Positions 22,332 to 31,761 of a stretch of DNA of 64,000 nucleotides are shown here, piece after piece (positions within the stretch are counted from its first letter, which is position 1; each line of letters begins with the position of its first letter). The stretch lies in assembly GCA_030848705.1 (NCBI GenBank), contig JAUIZM010000015.1, positions 868,001 to 932,000 of the forward strand. Reading direction: 5' to 3'. Made by a program: the position numbers and the translations under genes. The notes beneath the pieces were generated by a model that saw nothing but the letters and a program-made list of their open reading frames with translations, was not told where the DNA came from and ran no database searches. Origin of the DNA: Heracleum sosnowskyi. Taxonomy: Eukaryota; Streptophyta; Magnoliopsida; Apiales; Apiaceae.

Positions 22332-23918
22332 ATATATATATTCTGAAAATTTCAGAATACATTCTCAAAATATTTAAACTAATAGCTTCTGAAAATTACC
22401 AAAAATACTGCAACTTATAACTAAAACAAAATATTATGAACTCATTAATCAAAATACGCGAATTTATAACTACTTATTACACATAAACGAATTATTAAAT
22501 ATCCACATTAACTGAATTCAAATTTTTAAATATCTCAAATTTATCACGACAACAATTTCATACTACGCATTAATAAATATACAAAACGAAACATTACAGG
22601 GGTTTCGATTATAGCCATTTAACATCACAAAACGAAATTATCACACATCACGAATTTATTAACTAAATACATATAATCGAATTTATAACTACTTTTTATA
22701 AAAGCGCATCCGTTAATATCCCAACTCAATAATAAAAACAAACGGATTATACTTACTTACTACAAAAAAAAATTGTAATTTTCATGAATTTATACTTAAA
22801 AAAGAATTATTAATTAGCATGCATTAATAAATAAAAACGAACAATTAATTAACTACTACAAAAAATGAATTTGTAAAATTATACAAATAAAACGGATTTA
22901 CATATTGTTATCGAAAACAACAAAGAGAAACAATTGAACAATGTCATGTATGTAAATCGAGTTAATGAAAATCATAAATTAAGAACGAATCAAATACTCA
23001 AAGAATTCAGTTGTTATACCCACTGAATTCGAAGGTTGATTGAAGACAGAGCTGGAGATGGGAGCGGTCGGAGAAACTGTGGCGGTTGTGGCTGGCGACG
23101 GCGACCGTGGGCGGCGGTGGCTGCAGAACGGGCACTGGCGGCGCGATTGCAGGAGCCGCAGGGGTGGGGTTCGCGCGGAGGAGGAGCGTCGGCGTGGAGG
23201 AAAGAACAGAATCGGCCGGTGTGTGCACTGGTGGAAGGGAGGAGGAAGAAGAAGTTCTCCTTTGATTTTCTTTCTTTTTTTTTCTTCTGCCGAAGTTTTG
23301 TTTGTGTGGTGTGCGTGAGTTTAGCAGTGGGTGAGGGTGGGGTAATTAGATTAGGATAGAATTAGAATTAGGGTACTGTTTTTGATAAGGATAACGACTT
23401 AACACATCAATTAGCCCACTAACTGAAATTTAGTGGAACTAATACGATACTGAAAACATAAAATTTTAAATAAAATATTACTAAAATAATTAAATCCAAC
23501 TAATAAAATTTACTTATATACTAAAATCATTCTAAAAATATTTAAATGCACAAAATTCATAATTAAATGAATTTTGAACTAATTTACCTTAAACACTTAT
23601 GTCGGGCTCAAATTTACTAATAATTGTCAAAAAATAAATTTTTAACACATAATACCACCTCACATATCCACATAATATTATTTAAACATTTAATCACACA
23701 ATGCAGCAAATTTTTAAATTACTCAAAATAAATAGTTATTACTATATTTACTACTCTAATAAATAGGAAATTCGCACCTAATTTCCCGGATAAAATAACC
23801 AGCTTCCACAAATACTTTTAACTAAAATACACACATAATTTCGTTCCTCCTCTTTGAGAAAAGCAATAAAATATTTAAATAATAATATTAAGAAACCCTG
23901 AAAATTTGGGTTACTACA
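22332..23918 (-). repeat. LTR-like block, probable chromovirus-type LTR cut by family-B element
   Basis: Read on the - strand it starts TGTAGTAACCC at 23918, a start typical of plant gypsy LTRs. A long AT-rich U3 follows, then a CT- and GC-rich leader (23040-23340). Its other end is not seen because the family-B LTR ends at 22331, so I infer that the family-B element inserted into it. The short GC-rich ORFs at 23007-23359 are not convincing genes. A solo LTR or a full element extending left of the window are both possible. Confidence 0.45.
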
Positions 23919-24126
23919 AAGTCCGTATGCCCCCACTCCTTTAGAGTTGGCTTTGGCTGGAGAGGACGATATGGATGAAGACGATAGGATTCTGGACTTA
24001 GGGCATTCCTCTCCCCCTGGTCAGGCAGATGGTGCTGATTCTACAGCCACTCGCTCTGGTTCTTCTTCAGAAGAAGAGGAGGAGGAGGAGGAGGAGGAGG
24101 CTGTCGACAAGGATGGAGAAGATTAG
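23919..24126 (+). pseudogene. C-terminal fragment of antisense extra ORF of Tat element
   Basis: A + strand frame is open from the junction at 23919 to TAG 24124-24126. It reads SPYAPTPLELALAGEDDMDE, then a Ser/Gly region and a run of Glu encoded by a GGA/GAG microsatellite (24071-24100). Position and orientation match the antisense extra ORFs known from Tat-lineage elements. Its 5' part is cut off at the junction with the LTR-like block. Confidence 0.5.
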
Positions 24127-24419
24127 TTTGTAGTTTTATTTATGGCCATGCATGGCTTGTACCGTACTTTCAGCCTATGGGCTTATCGTAACTTTTATTT
24201 AAGCCTTCGCTTTTGTTTTTCTTCCAACTTTTTACACTCTTGATTTTGCATGCTTAGTTAACATGTCTATAAGAATGCATTGCACATATAATGAAAACAT
24301 AATAATATGGAATTCATAACTTTGAAAATGGGTTCAACCCTTACATAATACTCAAGTTTAAAACTTGGGTTGGTTTTATCAAACCTTATTTCTAGTAGTG
24401 AGTCCACTTAGGAAACACT
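24127..24419. other. Non-coding tail between antisense ORF and integrase
   Basis: AT-rich DNA of about 290 bp lies between two convergent reading frames. It probably holds the 3' UTRs of both. I see no further gene. Confidence 0.4.
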
Positions 24420-25275
24420 TTAAACATAATAAACTTTCAAATTGGAGGCATGCCAAGTCCTTGGCACCTCATGCCCTTCAAGGGTTTCTAGCTTGTACGA
24501 GCCTCGACCAAATACGCTCTTGACGCGATATGGTCCTTCCCAATTTGGGGCCAACTTGCCTTTTTGTCCAACTCCGGATGCCTCAATCTTTCGAAGAACC
24601 AAGTCTCCTTGTCGAAAGAACCTTTCTTTAACTCTTAGGTTGTAATAGAAAGATACCTTCTTTTGATGTTAAACTATCTTGGCGTTTGCCTCATCCCTAA
24701 CTTCGTCAATTAGATCTAAAGCTAGCCTCAAGCCTTCTTCATTTGTTTCTGGTTCATAAGCCTCAACTCTTGGAGACGTGTGAGTAATTTCCACCGGAAC
24801 CACTGCCTCTACTCCATAAGCCAATAGAAATGGAGTTGCTCCGGTGGTGACTTTGCAGGTAGTACGATATGCCCAAAGTATGGGGAGCAATTCGTCTACC
24901 CAAGTGTTTCTGGAGCGTTCAACTCTTTTCTTCAGTCCATCTTGGATAATTCGATTTGCAACCTCAGCTTGCCCATTTGCTTGTGGATGGGCAACAAAAG
25001 TGAAGCGCAACTTGATATCATTCTCATCGCAATACTTCTTGAACTCATCGTTGTTAAACTGAGTTCCATTGTCCGTGACCAGGATTCGTGGAATTCCATA
25101 TCTGCATATCACATTTTCCCAGAAGAGATGCATCACTTGCTTGGTGGTTATCTTGGCTAATGGCTTAGGCTCAATCCACTTGGTGAAGTAGTTGATTGCT
25201 ACTATCAAGAACTTTCGTTGAGCACTTGCCATTGGAAATGGCCCGAGTATATCCATTCCCCACATGGAAAAGGGG
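24420..25275 (-). pseudogene. Integrase core and C-terminal domain, Tat gypsy, with stop
   Basis: The core has the catalytic acidic residues in MDILGPFP, VTDNGTQF and ANGQAEVANR. The C-terminal domain (GPYRVKSVFGRGSYKLETL) ends at TAA 24420-24422, with no chromodomain, as expected for Tat. An in-frame TAA between 24603 and 24668 separates core from C-terminus. The frame is shifted relative to the upstream zinc-binding part near 25270. Confidence 0.8.
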
Positions 25276-26672
25276 ATAGGGTGAGTTAATGGATGTCATC
25301 ATCTCTGATGGTTGTCTAACCACTGGTGCATGCTTTTGGCACCGTTCACATTTCTTCACGTAGCTTTTAGCATCAGCAAGTATGCTTGGCCAATAGAAAC
25401 CTAGACGAGTGACTTTATGAGCAAGGGCTCTGCCCCCCAAGTGCTGCCCACAAATTCCTTCATGTACCTCCCTTAGGGCCAATTTTGCCTCTTGAGGTCT
25501 CAAACATTTCAGATATGGAATGATGAAAGACTTCTTGTATAGGATTCCCTCAATCAGGGCATACCTTAGTGCTCTCACATACAGCTTTCGTGCTTCTGAA
25601 GTGTCGTTGGGTAGCCACCTAGTTTCCAGATGAGCTTTGATGGGATCCATCCAACAACTAGGAACATCAATAGGTGCTACCAACTTTCCATTGATGCTTG
25701 GGGTCTTCAAGACTTGGAAGTATACACTTCCAGCGTAGTTCTCAATTTTGGAAAAAGAAAATTTAGACAAGGCATCAGCCTTCATGTTCTCTTCCCTTGG
25801 AATATGTTCTACATAGCATTCATCAAACTGAGTCATGATGGCCTTGACAAGTTTTAAGTACTTGGCCATGACTTCATCTCTGGCCTCAAACTCCCCATTT
25901 ACTTGGGAAACCACTAGCCTCGAATCTCCACATACTTTCAGAGTTTTAACTCTCAAGGCTCCAGCCAGCCCTAAGCCAACTATCAGGGCTTCGTATTCAG
26001 CCTCATTGTTTGTCGTTGGGAAGTCAAGTTTTAGTGCGTACTCTATGAAAAATCCATCAGGACTTTGTAGCACTAAACCTACTCCACTTGATTTTGTTTT
26101 TGATGCTCCATCAAAATAGAGCACCCAATACTCTTTGAACTCCATGTCTTCATCTTTCTTATCCTCCACTATTACTTCCTGCCCCCGACTTCTTGGTTGT
26201 CAATGGTGCATTCAAACATGAAGTCAGCAAGTGCCTGAGCTTTTATGGTCATCTGAGGCTTATACTTGATGTCAAATTCGCCCAATTCAATAGCCCATTT
26301 GATCAACCTTCCACTAACTTGAGGGCTATGAAAGATGTTTCTTAGAGGTTGATTGGTCAAAACCTCTATCTTGTGAGCCTGGAAGTACGGGCGTAGTTTT
26401 CTTGAGGCCATTACCAAGGCTAAGGTAAACTTCTCAATCGTTGAGTAGTTTATTTCTGCCCCATGTAGAATCTTACTCACGTAGTAGACGGGCTTCTGTA
26501 CTTTCAATTCTTCCTTTATCAGAACAGCTCCAAGGGCTATGTTAGAAACCGCCAAGTATAAGTAGAGAGTTTCTCCTGGCTTTGGTTTTGCCAACAGTGG
26601 TGCTTCAGCCATATATTTCTTCAGGGCCTCAAAGGCCTCTTGGCTTTCAGTTGTCCATTCAAAGTTTTTCAC
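25276..26672 (-). pseudogene. Two RNase H domains plus integrase zinc finger, Tat gypsy
   Basis: From 26672 down there is a gypsy RNase H (AFEALKKYMAEAPLLAKPKPG to QALADFM) and a stop near 26170. The extra archaeal-type RNase H follows (YFDGASKTKSSGVG, NNEAEYEALIVGL, DSRLVVSQVNGE, ADALSKFS). The integrase HHCC finger comes next (HEGICGQHLGG ... CERCQKH). The doubled RNase H is diagnostic of Tat-lineage elements. A frameshift near 25270 cuts the link to the integrase core. Confidence 0.82.
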
Positions 26673-28334
26673 ATTCTTAAGTGCTTTGAAGAAAGGTAAG
26701 CATTTTTCTCATGACTTGGAGATGAATCTTCCCAATGCTGCCACTCTTTATGTTAGTTTTTGGACATCCTTGACAGTCTTTGGTGGTTCCATGTCTAGAA
26801 TTGCTTTGATTTTGTCGGGATTAGCCTTGATTCCTCTCTTGGAAACCATCAGACCTGAAAACTTTCCCGAGCCTACACCAAAGGCACACTTAGCTGGATT
26901 CAACATCATCTTATGGTGCCTCAGCACTTCGAATGCCTCTCAGAGGTGCTCTATGTGATCGGCCTTTTCGAGGCTCTTGACTAGCATGTCATCTACGTAG
27001 ACCTCCATGGTTTTTCCAATTAGGTGTCCAAAAATTTTGTTCACCAACCTTTGATAGGTTGCCCCTGCATTCTTAAGTCCAAATGCCATAACTAAGAAAC
27101 AAAAAACACCAAAGTCAGTGATGAATGATACCTTGGCGATGTCATCCTTATGCATCTTGATTTGATTGTATCCACTGAAGCCATCCATGAAGCTAAGCAT
27201 CTCGTGTCCAGCTGTAGCATCTATTAATGCATCAATCATTGGTAAGGGAAAACAATCCTTAGGACATGCATCATTCCAGTCACTGAAGTCAACGCACATC
27301 CTCCATTTTCCGTTAGCCTTTTTGACCATCACAGGGTTAGCCAACCATTCTGGGAATTGAATTTCCTCAATGAACCCAGCTTCCAAAAGTTTATTAACTT
27401 CCTGTTTAATGGCTTCAAGCCTCTCTGGATCAAAATTTCTCTTTTTCTGTTTCACCGTCTTCCTTTCAAGATCCACATTCAGTTTGTGAGTTATCAGTTG
27501 GGGATCAATCCCTGGCATGTCGGCCGTTGTCCAAGCAAAAACGTCATTGTTCTCTTGAAGAAAAGATATGAGTTTGCTTTTTAATGGTTCATGTAGTAGT
27601 GCTCCAACATAAGTCACCTTTTCCGGTTCACCGGGGACTAAGGGAATTGGGATCAAATCCTCAGCTGGTTTCCCTCTTCGGTCCTCATTGTCACTGATAT
27701 CCATGTCTTCAATTGGGAGAACCTGCCCCCCAATTCCATCAGGCCTTAACGCGGCTACGTAACAGCTTCTGGCCATCTTTTGGTCTCCCCGTTCTTCACC
27801 AATTCCATTCCTCGTTGGGAACTTGATTTTCAGATGATAGGATGAGGCAACGGCCTTGAACGCATGAAGACCAGTCCTTCCCAGGATTGCATTGTAGGTC
27901 GAAGTTGCCTTTATAACTATGAAGTTCAACATCTGAGTAGACGTATTCGACCCTTGCCCCATTGTCATTGGGAGTTGGATAGTGCCTTCCACCTTTGACT
28001 CCACTCCATTGAATCCATATATGGGCATATTCTAGGGTGTCAACTGAGAGTCAGTATAGCCCATCTTGATAAAAGCATCGTGGAATAAGATATCCACTAA
28101 GGCTCCATTGTCCACCAAAACTCTCTTGGTTTCAGAATTTCCTATCACAGGAACGATGACTAAGGGATCATCGTGAGGAAACTTCACTCCCTCTAGGTCT
28201 GAATCATCAAAACCTATTGATACTTCTGTTCGGGCACGTTTCGGTGCTTCTCCGACCACAGTCATTACTTCTCGAGCATAAGCCTTTCTTGAGTTTCGGG
28301 AGGACCCAGCAGCTGTTGGTCCTCCGAATATCAT
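26673..28334 (-). pseudogene. Protease and reverse transcriptase, Tat gypsy, several stops
   Basis: The protease region has VLVDNGALVDILF, where related elements usually have DNGSS. RT follows with WRMCVDFSDWNDACPKD, FMDGFSGYNQI and catalytic YVDDMLVKS. In-frame stops occur at 28032-28034, 26940-26942 (Arg expected, so CGA to TGA is likely) and twice in 26690-26780. All pieces share one phase, so decay is by point nonsense rather than rearrangement. Confidence 0.82.
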
Positions 28335-28349
28335 GTTGATAACTGGCCC

Positions 28350-30125
28350 TCATGGCTTGGGATTTCGATCTTGATCGTTGTCCCTTCTGTCATAGTCCTT
28401 CCTTTCATAGTTCCCCCTTTGAATCCCTTGGTTTCCATCTTTGGTGAACTTACTGAGTTTTCCTCTTCGTATCATAAATTCAATCTCATCTTTCAATTGC
28501 CTACAATCATCGATATCGTGACCGACTTCTTTGTGGAACCGACAGAACTGGTTTTGGTTCCGCTTGGACATGTCAGCCCTCATTGGCTTCGGCCATTTGA
28601 GATCTCCTTCCTTAACTATCTCCATCAGAATTTGACTCCTGGGAGTGTTCAATCTTGCATACTCCGTGAATTTTGGCCCAAAATTATTCCTCTTGGGTGG
28701 AGAATCTGAATCCTTTGACGTTCTAGGAAACTTTTCCTTGACATCATATTCTTGTGTTTCCTTTCTCTTCTTTGAATTTCCACTACCACCAGTAGTGGGC
28801 TCATACTTTCTCATGCTTTCTTCAGCCTTGATGTACTTTACGGCTCTATCTTGGAGCTTCAGCATGCTTTCAGGTGGATGTTTTGCTAATGACCTTTTGA
28901 AGTGGTCATCGGTAGTTCCTTGTTGCAGGGCTATCATAGCCACTCTGTCCTCTAAGTCCGGGACTTTCAGAGCCTCCTGGGTGAATCGATTGATATAGTC
29001 CCTTAGGGCTTCATTCTTTCCTTGCTGGATTTCCATGAGTGATGCAGAGCTTTTCTCATGCACTCTTCCACTAACGAATTGATTGATGAATGCTTTGCTT
29101 AGTTCCTTAAAAGAACCAATAGAGTTGGGAGGTAGACGGCTATACCAGCGTTGGACCATACCTGCCAAGGTTTGTGGAAACGCCCTACACTTGGTCGCGT
29201 CGTTGGTTGCCTGCAACAGCAGTGCATTGGAGAAGGTCCTTACATGATTTGCGGGATCCCCCATTCCATCATAAGCCTTGATCGTTGGCATCTTGAATTT
29301 TCTGGATATTGTGGCTATCATGATGTCTTGAGTAAACGGTGGTGTAGGATCATCAGGATCTCCTAGGGGCAACAAAACACTAGGATCACCCCTTGGGGCT
29401 TCAGCCCTCTTAGCCCTTCTTGGTGTTGGGTCCAGGTTGATTATCGGGACCCTCCCAGTTGATCGGCCTTGAGATTGAGCGGCCTCCTCCTCAACAAGGA
29501 GTTTCTTGAGTCTTGCAGTCTCTGCCTCATGGGCTGCAATTTTCTCCTTTGTAGTTTGAGGTTGTTCCCGATTTGTTTGGGAAGAACGCTTCCTTCTTGG
29601 GGCGACATCCCTCTCTTCTTCAGATGTGTAATTCTCGTCCTCAGTATAGGGACCTGAGTAATCTTGAATCAAAGGGGTCCGTCGAGTTTGTTGATTTTGA
29701 GGTCCCAGACCTTGTATATAAGGGGGGACATATGCTTCATGGTAGATGGGGTTGAGACCACTACCGCCCGCTATGGGTCGAGGGGGCATGCCATAGTTGG
29801 GCATCCCCAAAGTTTGAGTAGTGTATCGGGGGAGATCAGTAGTGTGGAGTTGAAGACCACTTGGTGCATTCATGAGCAGTGGGGAGGTCGTGATTGGCTG
29901 CTGGTGAGCGGTCTCTTGTGGATTAGATCCATGAATGACCATCTGCAGGGGATTCGTCCCTTCAGCCGAAATTGGGATCTCCGGTCCTTGAGTATTGGTG
30001 GGGATATTCGCCCCTTCAGTGCCAGTAGTTGGCGGTGGTTGATTTCCATGAGTATCAGCCTCGGAGGTGATAGGAAGATCCTCAGGAGTTTGAGTATCTC
30101 GAGTTGTTGTTCGTGTGTTTGCCAT
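28350..30125 (-). CDS. gag: gag, Tat-lineage gypsy (591 aa)
   Basis: ATG at 30125, TGA at 28350-28352. The N-terminus is Thr/Pro-rich and disordered. A retrotransposon Gag capsid domain follows (about 250-430; DPANHVRTFSNALLLQ, WYSRLPPNSIGSFKEL, LRDYINRFTQEALKV). Near the C-terminus is FCRFHKEVGHDIDDC (CX2HX4HX4C), a derived zinc knuckle common in this lineage, then EFMIRRGKL. The TGA sits where the frame would otherwise continue into protease, so it probably replaces an Arg codon. The frame is otherwise intact. Confidence 0.85.
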   Translation of the reverse strand: MANTRTTTRDTQTPEDLPITSEADTHGNQPPPTTGTEGANIPTNTQGPEIPISAEGTNPLQMVIHGSNPQETAHQQPITTSPLLMNAPSGLQLHTTDLPRYTTQTLGMPNYGMPPRPIAGGSGLNPIYHEAYVPPYIQGLGPQNQQTRRTPLIQDYSGPYTEDENYTSEEERDVAPRRKRSSQTNREQPQTTKEKIAAHEAETARLKKLLVEEEAAQSQGRSTGRVPIINLDPTPRRAKRAEAPRGDPSVLLPLGDPDDPTPPFTQDIMIATISRKFKMPTIKAYDGMGDPANHVRTFSNALLLQATNDATKCRAFPQTLAGMVQRWYSRLPPNSIGSFKELSKAFINQFVSGRVHEKSSASLMEIQQGKNEALRDYINRFTQEALKVPDLEDRVAMIALQQGTTDDHFKRSLAKHPPESMLKLQDRAVKYIKAEESMRKYEPTTGGSGNSKKRKETQEYDVKEKFPRTSKDSDSPPKRNNFGPKFTEYARLNTPRSQILMEIVKEGDLKWPKPMRADMSKRNQNQFCRFHKEVGHDIDDCRQLKDEIEFMIRRGKLSKFTKDGNQGIQRGNYERKDYDRRDNDQDRNPKP

Positions 30126-30140
30126 GGTTGATGTTGTCTT

Positions 30141-30158
30141 CCCACAGACAGCGCCAAA
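30141..30158 (-). other. Primer binding site of Tat gypsy element
   Basis: On the - strand TTTGGCGCTGTCTGTGGG directly follows the LTR end. TGGCGC-type sites of this form are usual in Tat-related gypsy elements. Confidence 0.7.
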
Positions 30159-30652
30159 TGTTATGGATTAAAAAACATACTTGTATATTAATTGCTAGGA
30201 TTTATGAGCTTTCGGGCTTTAATGGCTGCACTTGTGTTTCGAGACTAAATCAGTCCTCACAAGATGCCTATGTATCTCAAGCAATGCTGAGAATCAAGCC
30301 AAAGACGTAGTTTTGATTGTAGGATCAGGGTCCTTATATATGCGTCTGGAGCCTAGTATTTATGATATATTTGGGAGTCTTAGCGAATAAGTCTCCTTTT
30401 TGATATTGGATAAACATTGTATTTCTTGTTGGAGAATTCGTTTCCTTGTTGATAAAGGCTATGACTCGTTAATTGGGATTCTGGATCCTTCTTTGACCAA
30501 TTTGCCATTTTTGGACTCTTTTCATGAGCTGTATATTTTCCCTATTGATTAATTACGAAATTAATAAATAATCAGGATTTTGGGCCTTAAATATTTGGCA
30601 TTTCCATAGAATCAGCAATTATATTTCCTAAATTACTTTTCTGTCCATATCA
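30159..30652 (-). repeat. 5' LTR of Tat gypsy element
   Basis: On the + strand it runs from TGTTATGG at 30159 to CCATATCA at 30652, giving TG...CA on either strand. The inner end is fixed by the primer site. The outer end is set where Helitron-like sequence resumes (ATTACCTTAC, also at 43270), so it is good to a few bases. Confidence 0.7.
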
Positions 30653-31143
30653 ATTACCTTACATTATTTTAAACTTTCCTCTATTATTATCTAAATATTC
30701 TCATAATATTTCTTTTTAAATGAAATTAACATCTTAACATTCTTTTCTCCAAAACTTTCTTTTTTTTATGTGATATAATAGAAAATACATGAACGTTTTG
30801 GTAAATAAGAAGTTTAGAAATTAAATCGGTCTTGCACAAGAAATTAATTAATTAATACCAAAGATTAGAAAAAATCTCAATTGCCTTTTAAATATTTACA
30901 AATGGAGGAAACTAAATATATAATTTCAATATTCTTGCATTTAAAATCTCTACTAATTAAGGAAAGTAAATATAATATTCTTGCATTTAAAATCACTACT
31001 AATGGAGAAAGTAAATATACAATAGATCATTACTAATAGGTGGCGCTCTCAGATCGCTTCGTTTTATTTTTCTAATTTTCTCAATATTTTGAATTAATAA
31101 TATTAAAGATTCAAAAAAATTTCAATTACAATCAATCAATCAA
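30653..31143 (+). repeat. Helitron-related fragment, rearranged
   Basis: Blocks match the Helitron body at 42990-43450 (GGTGGCGCTCTCAGATCGCT at 31033; ATTACCTTACATTATTTT at 30653) but in a different order. It is AT-rich with no coding sequence. A TCAA microsatellite (31129-31150) adjoins the next element. Confidence 0.55.
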
Positions 31144-31150
31144 TCAATAC

Positions 31151-31712
31151 TGTTAGATCATGATTCAATGATCGTCAGGATCTAGACTTCAACTGATCAG
31201 GATTGCTGACATCATCAGGATTGCATGGTCGTCAGGATCAGAATGAATATCAGGACTGGGATCAGGATTGATCATCAGGACTGGAAGCTGATCAGGATTC
31301 CTACTTCGAGTTATATTTGGAGTCTAGTTAAATAAGGAAGATTATTCTGTCGGTTCCTGGTTTGTAGTAATGAAGCTATCGATTAAGGATAGGTTTCAAT
31401 CTTTGTAATTGATTAGGACTTATCATTGATAGAGAAGCTGTGTAGTATATAAACACAGTTTTAGGATTTGGTTCGAAGGAGAATCAAACGCATAGAAGCT
31501 CTCAAGAACATAGAATTTCTTGAGAGAGTTTTTGTAAACTAGCAGCTCTCAAGAACATCAGAATTTCTTGAGAGAGTTTTGTAACATTTTTATATCAGAT
31601 TTAATAAAGTTGTTATTATTCTTTCATATTTGTGATTCATATCTTATTAAGTCGAGAATCTTATACAATTGTATTCAACCCCCCTTCTACAATTGTTTAT
31701 TATTGGGCAACA
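31151..31712 (+). repeat. 5' LTR of defective family-A element
   Basis: 562 bp, TG...CA. The U3 has eight TCAGGA words between 31175 and 31297. TATA box TATATAAA at 31446-31453, poly(A) signal AATAAA at 31603-31608 and hairpin at 31665-31696 lie in the expected U3-R-U5 order. Confidence 0.95.
31665..31696 (+). other. LTR terminal hairpin (family A stem)
   Basis: ACAATTGTA (31665-31673), loop TTCAACCCCCCTTC (31674-31687), TACAATTGT (31688-31696). It lies 16 nt from the LTR end, just upstream of the primer site. In the 3' LTR the right arm has one C-to-T change (TATAATTG), still pairable as G-U in RNA. Confidence 0.88.
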
Positions 31713-31714
31713 AT

Positions 31715-31726
31715 TGGTATCAGAGC
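31715..31726 (+). other. Primer binding site (initiator tRNA-Met type)
   Basis: TGGTATCAGAGC three bases after the LTR end. Confidence 0.88.
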
Positions 31727-31761
31727 AAACTGATTTAATTCTGAATCAGATACGATCTAAG

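Larger units (their letters stand above)
23919..30652 (-). mobile_element. Decayed Tat-lineage Ty3/gypsy element, 3' end lost
   Basis: On the - strand from 30652 there is an LTR (30159-30652), a TGGCGCTGTCTGTGGGAA-type primer site, gag, protease, RT, two RNase H domains, integrase, then an oppositely oriented ORF fragment. The second RNase H (WVLYFDGASKTKSSGVG) is the extra archaeal-type domain known for the Tat lineage, as is an extra ORF after pol. There are several in-frame stops and one frameshift. No 3' LTR is seen; the element stops at the LTR-like block at 23918, probably a later insertion. Confidence 0.85.

Noticed and set aside
23007..23359. GC-rich overlapping ORFs on both strands
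   Set aside because: Low-complexity Pro/Arg-rich frames in a CT-rich leader of an LTR-like block, with no recognisable domain or gene structure.
29664..30131. 155-codon + strand ORF
   Set aside because: Shadow of the gypsy gag on the other strand.
31713..31730. TGGTATCAGAGC as part of a tRNA gene
   Set aside because: Only the tRNA-complementary primer site is present, with no cloverleaf around it.
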